DNA of 12,522 nt. It comes from Stephanodiscus triporus. Lineage: Eukaryota > Bacillariophyta > Thalassiosirophyceae > Thalassiosirales > Thalassiosiraceae. A program made the translations under genes and the position numbers. The notes beneath the pieces are model-generated. The model saw nothing but the letters and a program-made list of their open reading frames with translations. It was not told the DNA's origin and did no database searches. This document shows, piece by piece, positions 7,752-12,522 of the stretch; positions within the stretch are counted from its first letter, which is position 1, and every line of letters begins with the position of its first letter. The stretch is from assembly GCA_036939755.1 (NCBI GenBank), contig JALLAZ010001640.1:1-12522 (forward strand), written 5' to 3'.

Positions 7752-7789
7752 TTTGGCGGGAAATTTCGGAATCCGAAGGAGTTCCCGCC
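7752..7789. promoter_or_regulatory. Paired inverted E2F-like sites
   Basis: TTTGGCGGGAAA at 7752-7763 fits the E2F consensus TTTSSCGSSAAA. TTCCCGCC at 7782-7789 is the exact inverse of GGCGGGAA at 7755-7762, with 19 nt between the two octamers. A second inverted repeat, TTCGG-AAT-CCGAA at 7765-7777, is nested between them. The pair lies 122-160 bp upstream of the TRM82 ATG. Confidence 0.55.
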
Positions 7790-7873
7790 GTATCGTAGTA
7801 TCGTACCGTCCGTCCACCTGCCCTCACTCAAGTCTGACGACTGGACCTAGGTTCGTCGTCCCTCGACGGACAC

Positions 7874-7900
7874 ATGACGTCATGATTGGATACATCCAAT
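7874..7900. promoter_or_regulatory. CRE palindrome followed by inverted CCAAT pair
   Basis: ATGACGTCAT at 7874-7883 is a perfect CRE/bZIP palindrome. One base later ATTGGAT-AC-ATCCAAT at 7885-7900 is a perfect inverted repeat carrying CCAAT on both strands. Such elements occur in diatom promoters (TGACGT-type CO2/cAMP response elements). Their use here is inferred. Confidence 0.45.
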
Positions 7901-7901
7901 T

Positions 7902-7937
7902 CTAATGCTAATCCTACCTAAATGCTAATGCTAGTCA
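7902..7937 (-). repeat. Degenerate CTAATG hexamer tandem at the retroelement border
   Basis: The units CTAATG, CTAATC, CTACCT, AAATG, CTAATG and CTAGTC stand in a row. They fall between the TRM82 upstream sites and the structured 3' flank of the retroelement, and may mark the element end or an insertion-associated repeat. Confidence 0.35.
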
Positions 7938-7998
7938 AGTGCTTGTGGTGCCAAAAAGTGAAGGGTTTAGTATCCCCAGATGCGAACCCAAACCCGAA

Positions 7999-8062
7999 CC
8001 CTGACTCCCTGGGGACAAAATGTCGCCCCATCGACCCTCCTGGTCATCCCCAGAGGTCAGGG
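7999..8062 (-). repeat. Inverted repeat 1 in the element 3' flank
   Basis: CCCTGACTCCCTGGGG at 7999-8014 pairs with CCCCAGAGGTCAGGG at 8048-8062: seven outer pairs (CCCTGAC/GTCAGGG), a small internal loop, and six inner pairs (CTGGGG/CCCCAG). Confidence 0.6.
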
Positions 8063-8091
8063 AAAGAGCACCACCCACCCGTGACGAGGTA

Positions 8092-8149
8092 TCGTGACGG
8101 ACCCCGGCGGACGCCTGTATCTAGCGGGCGTCGGGCAAGTCCGTCACGA
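8092..8149 (-). repeat. Inverted repeat 2 in the element 3' flank
   Basis: TCGTGACGGAC at 8092-8102 and GTCCGTCACGA at 8139-8149 are perfect 11-bp inverses. The stem continues with CCC/GGG (8103-8105 and 8133-8135) and GACGCC/GGCGTC (8110-8115 and 8127-8132), so a long GC-rich hairpin of 58 nt is likely. Confidence 0.7.
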
Positions 8150-8191
8150 GCCGACACACACGAACCCTGACCCCAGCGAGATTACATATAA

Positions 8192-8246
8192 CCCGAGCAT
8201 TACAGTCGACCATCGCGTTCGTTGATGATGTCATTCAGTGCTCGGG
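8192..8246 (-). repeat. Inverted repeat 3 in the element 3' flank
   Basis: CCCGAGCA at 8192-8199 and TGCTCGGG at 8239-8246 are perfect 8-bp inverses with a 39-nt loop. It lies 73 bp past the recombinase stop. Confidence 0.45.
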
Positions 8247-8318
8247 ATCCCGGCAGCAGGCCGGTACCATGTCACAGACACCTGCCCAAACGATAGATAT
8301 ACTCGAACGAAGAAATGC

Positions 8319-9566
8319 TTATTCCCAATCGTAATCGGAGAGAACACATTTGCTTGTTACGTCATGATATGCATTCCCGTGTACGTTAACGAACTTGAAA
8401 TTCCGTTTCATGTTAGTCGTCATACCCTCCGAATAGCACGCTAGCTGCTCCCGAATGTATTCTTTGAACGTAGCGCCCCGCCATCGTCCCATCTTCTGAA
8501 TTTGGGTATCCGAATACCCCGACAGAGCCAATGCGTTTGCACCGCCACACCGGAGTGAATGCGTATCGATTAACTCGATGGGTATGCCCCGTTTTTCGGG
8601 GTATTCCAAGAGTGTAGCCGCTAGCTTGAGCGCTTTACTTACATCCTCGCCCATTACATCAAACTTCTTCCCTTCATGAAAAAATGTTGATAGGAAACTC
8701 GACTTCACGGCCCCATTTTGGCGGAGGTGAACGACTCGTCGGCCGAGCGCCCGAATCGGGCACAGGGTTGCCTCGCCATTCGTTTCCTGATGCACACACA
8801 CCCCTTTCCATCCATTTTTCTGGTTGTCAAGCTTAAGGGTTGCACTATCAGCAGACAAGATGAGTTCGTAAGGTGCAGTTTTCGGGAGGCAGCGGAGCTG
8901 ACCGCCCTTCGTTTTCTTAAAAAAGGTGACGTCTTCCAGTTTGAACTGTACCGTTTGTTTTACGTTACCCCGTTTGTTTTTCACCGTATATTCCCCAATT
9001 CGAAGGAGATAGTAAAACGCGATTAAGGTGAGATCCCCTACCGCCTGAGTGTGTGGCGTGCCTGATGTGCCGTATCCTAAGTCGACAAGCAGTTCTGGTA
9101 CGTCCGATTCGATTGGTAACATTTTTCGCGTCGGCGGGTCGTCCTTGGCATATCCCTCGATCATGATCTGTAGGGCCGGGAGGAACTTCTCCGACCCTAC
9201 CACCTTTGTTGGGTTGTCTCCGACGGCCATGGATATCGTCTGCCCAATGGCCGTAATTGCGCTTGTAACTGTTGGAGCCTGGACCTGTCGTCCTCGCCCA
9301 AAATATCCGGTGCGGACTCGCTGTGCGAAACCTGTGAGGCATCGGATGCGCTGCTCAAAACTTGTCGATTGTAGATACGGATCGAGTCCCATAACCGTGA
9401 CATAGGTTTTCCAATGTCGCCAACGAGTTTCCCTGGCGACGGAAGTCGCCGCCAATCTTCCAGCACGAAAGGCTGCATCCGCAAGGCGGAAATCACGCGC
9501 ATAACTGTCTTGCAGCTCAGGCGGAAGACTGTCCACGATTGCTGTGAAGGTAGCGGGAAAGAAGAA
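8319..9566 (-). CDS. Tyrosine recombinase (YR) of the retroelement
   Basis: The frame is open from just after a TAA at 9569-9567 to a TAA at 8321-8319. Counting from the GTG at 9536 it is 405 residues. YR enzymes of this group integrate the circular cDNA in place of a DDE integrase. Visible parts: an N-terminal SAM-like core-binding region (about 20-130) and a catalytic domain with Arg179 (LLRIGEY), a hairpin Lys at 240 (DNQKNGWKG), His326-x-x-Arg329 (DTHSLRCGGA), Trp352 in the usual second-His position, and Tyr360 nucleophile (FKEYI). The set is complete. The first ATG in frame encodes Met49, inside the core-binding region, so normal AUG initiation would truncate the protein. A -1 frameshift from Pol is the likely route. 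The true N-terminus is therefore uncertain. Confidence 0.92.
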   Translation of the reverse strand, partial: FFFPATFTAIVDSLPPELQDSYARDFRLADAAFRAGRLAATSVARETRWRHWKTYVTVMGLDPYLQSTSFEQRIRCLTGFAQRVRTGYFGRGRQVQAPTVTSAITAIGQTISMAVGDNPTKVVGSEKFLPALQIMIEGYAKDDPPTRKMLPIESDVPELLVDLGYGTSGTPHTQAVGDLTLIAFYYLLRIGEYTVKNKRGNVKQTVQFKLEDVTFFKKTKGGQLRCLPKTAPYELILSADSATLKLDNQKNGWKGVCVHQETNGEATLCPIRALGRRVVHLRQNGAVKSSFLSTFFHEGKKFDVMGEDVSKALKLAATLLEYPEKRGIPIELIDTHSLRCGGANALALSGYSDTQIQKMGRWRGATFKEYIREQLACYSEGMTTNMKRNFKFVNVHGNAYHDVTSKCVLSDYDWE

Positions 9567-11908
9567 TTAAACAGTGTGAGCAACTCGTCATCTGATGCGC
9601 AATGCCATGCGGGATTGCTGCCAAACGAACGTGAGGGTATGTCCGCGATAGCCATCCGTTTTCCGGCGATGTGAATTGGGGTGAACGGGCACGCCTTCTG
9701 CAGCTTTGCTCGGAGGGCCAGAGCCTGAACAAGGTGTTCCGCCACTGTTGAGCGCTTTGACGCTAGTTTTGTTGCCCATCCGATCGTCGGGGAGTTGTCG
9801 TTGAATAGAGTGAGGCGCTTCTCCTCCAGGGGTCCACAGACTTCCTCCATTGTGAGCCACAAAAGGACAAGCCCCGCCATTTCCAAATCCGAGTTGGAAA
9901 TGTGTCCTCCGGGGTTCTCTGCCGTTTTAATATCGTTTGCGACGTCAGGTGGCCACTGCCACCGGAAGATTGTGGGCACACAAGGGGAGAGTTCGCCTAC
10001 AATGACGCCGCCAGTGCCCTGTCCTGAAGCGTCGACGAAACCAATGTAGTCGGGCCACCCTGCGATTAGCTGTTTGCATCTTGTTGGTTCCTTTGTTGAT
10101 TCTCTGAGGAGGGTGCGGCAACCCTCTATCGCCGTTAGCACCCGTTTATTTCGGTTCAAAAACACGTACGGTGGTTGGATTTTCAGGATGCGGTTGCACG
10201 GTGAGAGAAGACTGACCCCCATCGGGATGCATGTAAATGCGTGCCGGATTTTTGCGATTGTCGCTTCGAATTCCTTGAAGGGTATCCCTGCAGATCCCCG
10301 ATGGCCATTGCGAATCCAACCTCGTAGTATTGTCAGAAGTTTTTCCCGTTTCGCCGCTTCTAACCACATGGTCTTACCAATCCCATCAAAGTCGAAGCCG
10401 AGCAGTGTTTTTAACGTGGAATACTGCCCTTCCAATTTTTTGAGTTTCTTCTCCGAAATAGGATCGTCGTCATCGTTGTCATCGTCCGCGGGAAACACGT
10501 CATGGATTCCTGTCAGTATGGCATTAGCGGCATGCTGAAGCTGAGCTGTCGTGACTGGGATAACGAGGCTCATAAAGTCGTCGACATAGACTTCTATAAT
10601 TGATCGAAATGATTCCCCACTCCGGTTCGCCCGTAGATCGGAGTATGAACGTCCGCCCGCCGTGTATTTAGAGAATTTATGGGGTGGTAACGTGCCAACC
10701 GGCATGTTGGTATATTCGGCGGCGATATCACGCGCCGTTTCAGTGGCGGCACAGAAATACGGAGGGGATTCGACCCAACCCATTTGCAACGATGTTGGGA
10801 CGACCAACTGTATCTGTGACCCCTCTGGTTGGGGGAGGACGTACGCGAAATTCCATTCCTCCCCCGCCCGACAGTCCATCCGCCAGAATCCATCCTTTAT
10901 GTCCCATTTTGCCATGAAGATTTTTGCGTCGTCGTCGGCCTCGGCAAAGGCGTGAATGATTCGAGTAAGACATTCCCCCAGCTGATCAATCGCCCCTTGT
11001 GGCGCGGTCTTTACCGTTGTGTCGTTTACTGCCGCCAGTATTCCACCATTTTTTAGCCGTAAGCGGAACGACAAATCAAGTATCGAGCGAAAAGCCTTCG
11101 ATTTATGTGGGATCGCCGCTATGGGAGATACCTTTAATTGCGGGGGAGGGTCGTCCTTGATGTCATCCCACGCGACCAGCCTCGCCTGGCCCTTTTTTAT
11201 CTTTTCTTGTATTTCTGCCGCAAAGTGTGCTAAAGCCTCTGGTGACGTTGCCGACCGATGCGGCCCCCGTTCAACTGCTTCCCATATTTCGTCCTTACTC
11301 CAGTTGCGCCCTGTGTGTGTTGGGCATCCAAACGTGGCCCACTCACGTAAACTGTCAGCTGCAGGATGGAGGAGGGCCCGTCCTGTCGGGCACATTGAAT
11401 TCCGATATGTCCCGCGCACCCGTGGCAGTGGTGTGGAGTCGTACGGCACAGCGCCTGTGTGGTTTGTCCATACTGTTTGTTGCTGTTGTGTGGCCTTTAA
11501 CCGTTTTCGTCGATGTTTGTTCTGCAATCGAATTTGTTTCCTATCGGCCCCTGTGGCCGCTTCATTGTTATCAAGACGTATCGGGGGGGCAAGTCCACGA
11601 AAAGCCGCCGCGTCCGAGGGCGTTTCCGTGGCCTCCGTTGTGTCCTGTTTCGGTGCTGTAATGTTTGTTAGCTTAGGTGTATGTGTTATCTTACCTTGTC
11701 CCCCATACATAAGTTCTATCCCCGGTTTGAAAATATCCTGCGGCCCCGTCCCGCTCTCTGTGATCCCTTTCGTTGTTGTCGTTGTCCCCTGTGACGGCGC
11801 GTCGTCTACCGCTAATGTTTTGATGAATTTCTGCGCAAAGACGGTATCCAACGGCCCCAATGCCGCCGCCAATCGTGTGTCCCCTAGTGTCCGTGTCGCC
11901 CCCCTCAT
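9197..11908 (-). CDS. Reverse transcriptase-RNase H polyprotein (Pol)
   Basis: From the ATG at 11908 it is 903 residues. It copies element RNA into cDNA. In order: a basic low-complexity leader with a likely NLS (about 122-138); a conserved pre-RT segment (162-260); RT with SPIAAIPHKSKAFRSILD (261-278), motif A WDIKDGF (Asp336), motif B VPTSLQMGWVESPPYF (370-385) and motif C YVDD (441-444); then RNase H with Asp626 (FVDASG), Glu676 (LEMAG), Asp704 (LFNDNS) and the final HIAGK...ADIPSR (His746, Asp756). Residues about 770-903 form a tail that overlaps YR coding. No protease or methyltransferase motif is seen. The same frame is open for 32 codons before this ATG, back to a UGA at 12007-12005 that ends the Gag frame, so translation by UGA readthrough is an alternative to starting at 11908. 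Confidence 0.95.
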   Translation of the reverse strand: MRGATRTLGDTRLAAALGPLDTVFAQKFIKTLAVDDAPSQGTTTTTKGITESGTGPQDIFKPGIELMYGGQGKITHTPKLTNITAPKQDTTEATETPSDAAAFRGLAPPIRLDNNEAATGADRKQIRLQNKHRRKRLKATQQQQTVWTNHTGAVPYDSTPLPRVRGTYRNSMCPTGRALLHPAADSLREWATFGCPTHTGRNWSKDEIWEAVERGPHRSATSPEALAHFAAEIQEKIKKGQARLVAWDDIKDDPPPQLKVSPIAAIPHKSKAFRSILDLSFRLRLKNGGILAAVNDTTVKTAPQGAIDQLGECLTRIIHAFAEADDDAKIFMAKWDIKDGFWRMDCRAGEEWNFAYVLPQPEGSQIQLVVPTSLQMGWVESPPYFCAATETARDIAAEYTNMPVGTLPPHKFSKYTAGGRSYSDLRANRSGESFRSIIEVYVDDFMSLVIPVTTAQLQHAANAILTGIHDVFPADDDNDDDDPISEKKLKKLEGQYSTLKTLLGFDFDGIGKTMWLEAAKREKLLTILRGWIRNGHRGSAGIPFKEFEATIAKIRHAFTCIPMGVSLLSPCNRILKIQPPYVFLNRNKRVLTAIEGCRTLLRESTKEPTRCKQLIAGWPDYIGFVDASGQGTGGVIVGELSPCVPTIFRWQWPPDVANDIKTAENPGGHISNSDLEMAGLVLLWLTMEEVCGPLEEKRLTLFNDNSPTIGWATKLASKRSTVAEHLVQALALRAKLQKACPFTPIHIAGKRMAIADIPSRSFGSNPAWHCASDDELLTLFNSSFPLPSQQSWTVFRLSCKTVMRVISALRMQPFVLEDWRRLPSPGKLVGDIGKPMSRLWDSIRIYNRQVLSSASDASQVSHSESAPDILGEDDRSRLQQLQAQLRPLGRRYPWPSETTQQRW
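9554..9560 (-). promoter_or_regulatory. Candidate -1 frameshift heptamer (T TTC CCG)
   Basis: In the Pol frame the minus strand reads TCT TTC CCG, giving the X XXY YYZ pattern T TTC CCG. It is 6 nt after the point where the -1 (YR) frame opens at 9566. The CCC in the second triplet is atypical of known eukaryotic sites, which prefer A or U, so this is only a candidate. Confidence 0.3.
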
Positions 11909-12004
11909 CGCTGTTCCTTTGTTCGTATTCCCATAATATAGTCGATCGATCGGTATCGTTGCACACCCCTTGGGTTGTGTGTCCCCTATCGCGGGGGGTC
12001 GTTG

Positions 12005-12007
12005 TCA
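12005..12007 (-). other. In-frame UGA between Gag and Pol
   Basis: The minus strand reads CAA AGC CTA TGA CAA CGA CCC. Pol continues in the same frame for 32 codons to its first ATG. The CAA CGA that follows resembles, with one mismatch, the CARYYA context of efficient readthrough sites. Confidence 0.5.
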
Positions 12008-12522
12008 TAGGCTTTGGGGTTCTTCGCCCGCTACCTTTTGTTTCTTCGATGGCGATCCCCCGGGCGCTCCCGTTCCCCCGATGGCAAGTATCCCTTTGTT
12101 GAGCGTGTCGACGACTTTGTCAGCGAAGTCGTCGGTGATGTCCTTTGGGTTGGGATGTCCACCTTGTTGGTGGAAACGACACTCGCGATACGTGCATCGC
12201 CCCAGCACGCTTGTCCAGCACAAGAAAGGGCGTCCATTTGGGTGGACGTATTGCGGTAGCGTGGGTAAATCAGTCTGCTTTTTCCCCGCTGCCGTTAAGA
12301 TTTCGGCAAGATGAACGCGACCGCTGGTCCTATCGAGGTAGGTGGCCATCATCGTCTTGATCTTTGGGTGTCGCTCGTCGGTCCAATTGGTGTGCCATGA
12401 ATCGCGGGGCTCGAAATGATGGGGGCGGTAATATCCCGTGCTATATCCCCCTCCCTGTGCCCCCGGTCCCTGATATCCCTGCTGTCCCCCATAGGCTCGT
12501 CCCCCGTACTGTCCACCACCGT
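12005..12522 (-). CDS. Gag-like protein with CCCH zinc finger (5' partial)
   Basis: The frame is open from the right edge to TGA at 12007-12005, giving 171 visible residues; its start is outside the window. The first ~30 residues are Gly/Tyr/Gln-rich (GGQYGGRAYGGQQGYQG-type). A conserved-looking segment follows: ERHPKIKTMMATYL, then LAEILTAAGK, LPTLP and a finger C-x7-C-x4-C-x2-H (FLCWTSVLGRCTYRECRFH), then ITDDFADKVVDTLNKG. The tail is Gly/Ser/Lys-rich. By position and finger it should be the nucleocapsid/RNA-binding protein of the element. It is in the same frame as Pol, with only the UGA between them. The internal ATG at 12352 is probably not the start, since the frame stays open upstream. 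Confidence 0.8.
   Translation of the reverse strand, partial: GGGQYGGRAYGGQQGYQGPGAQGGGYSTGYYRPHHFEPRDSWHTNWTDERHPKIKTMMATYLDRTSGRVHLAEILTAAGKKQTDLPTLPQYVHPNGRPFLCWTSVLGRCTYRECRFHQQGGHPNPKDITDDFADKVVDTLNKGILAIGGTGAPGGSPSKKQKVAGEEPQSL

Larger units (their letters stand above)
7631..7900 (-). promoter_or_regulatory. TRM82 upstream region
   Basis: This region reads toward TRM82. It contains an AT-rich TATA-like segment at about 7709-7724 (AATATAAT on the minus strand), two opposed E2F-like sites (7752-7763 and 7782-7789), a CRE-like palindrome (7874-7883) and an inverted CCAAT pair (7885-7900). GACGACGTCGTC at about 7663-7676 is a perfect palindrome. No coding frame is credible here. The transcription start is not known. 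Confidence 0.5.
7902..12522 (-). mobile_element. Tyrosine-recombinase retroelement (DIRS/Ngaro-like), 5' end outside the window
   Basis: Reading right to left the order is Gag-like frame, RT-RNase H, tyrosine recombinase, then about 400 bp of structured non-coding sequence. RT plus RNase H plus YR without an aspartic protease or DDE integrase defines the DIRS order. No Dam-like methyltransferase motif is seen between RNase H and YR, which fits Ngaro-type rather than classic DIRS-type elements. Both enzymatic frames are uninterrupted and keep their catalytic residues, so the copy is probably young. The left boundary is approximate. Terminal repeats cannot be compared because the other end lies beyond base 12522. 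Confidence 0.85.

Noticed and set aside
7920..8320. Hammerhead-type ribozyme in the structured 3' flank
   Set aside because: I found no CTGANGA core together with a GAAA box between the dyads.
8319..9566. Stand-alone Crypton-type DNA transposon or phage integrase
   Set aside because: The recombinase overlaps and follows RT-RNase H on the same strand, so it belongs to the retroelement.
11019..11936. 305-codon plus-strand frame opposite Pol
   Set aside because: Antisense of the RT leader and pre-RT region; Cys/Ser/Val-rich without a domain, while the minus frame carries conserved RT sequence.
1..12522. CRISPR array or bacterial operon
   Set aside because: No regularly spaced identical repeats, no Shine-Dalgarno-led gene strings, and eukaryotic tRNA and protein features throughout.

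Overview
The window looks like nuclear DNA of a photosynthetic stramenopile, most likely a diatom. The reasons are long intron-free ORFs with runs of Asp, Ser and Glu codons, a tRNA gene without an encoded CCA, a plant/algal-type RHL1-like topoisomerase VI-associated protein, and a retroelement with RT/RNase H plus tyrosine recombinase of a kind I associate with diatom genomes. The species cannot be named from the sequence alone.

Layout. Bases 1-850 hold no gene I can defend. Bases 850-1800 are a low-complexity island: (GATGGC)n, Asp-codon-like GAY runs, (AGG)n, guanine tracts with quadruplex potential, and four copies of a 12-nt ACAACAATCAAA-like word. Bases 1800-3100 are mostly unassigned, with a possible decayed minus-strand coding region at about 2222-2963. 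At 3135-3207 there is a complete elongator-type tRNA-Met(CAT) with an upstream TATA and a downstream T-run. Only 90 bp later starts a 682-residue protein (3298-5346, +) that I read as an RHL1-like topoisomerase VI accessory factor. Converging on it across 268 bp is a 671-residue WD40 protein (7630-5615, -) with the signature of TRM82/WDR4, the non-catalytic subunit of the tRNA m7G46 methyltransferase. Its upstream region carries two opposed E2F-like sites, a perfect CRE-type palindrome and an inverted CCAAT pair.

From about 7900 to the right edge lies a minus-strand retroelement of the tyrosine-recombinase (DIRS/Ngaro-like) group: a CCCH-finger Gag-like frame that runs off the window, an RT-RNase H polyprotein, and a tyrosine recombinase. 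Catalytic residues are present and no frameshift is seen inside Pol or YR. Gag and Pol lie in one frame, separated by a single UGA. YR overlaps the end of Pol by 340-370 nt in the -1 frame and has no usable AUG near its start. The 3' flank has three successive dyads. This expression layout is the most interesting part of the window.

Functional links. TRM82 modifies tRNAs, and the tRNA-Met 4.4 kb away carries the GAGGT variable-loop context expected of an m7G46 substrate. The RHL1-like protein would work in endoreduplication or DNA topology. The E2F-like sites near TRM82 suggest possible cell-cycle control. The retroelement is co-oriented with TRM82 and ends only a few hundred bases upstream of it.
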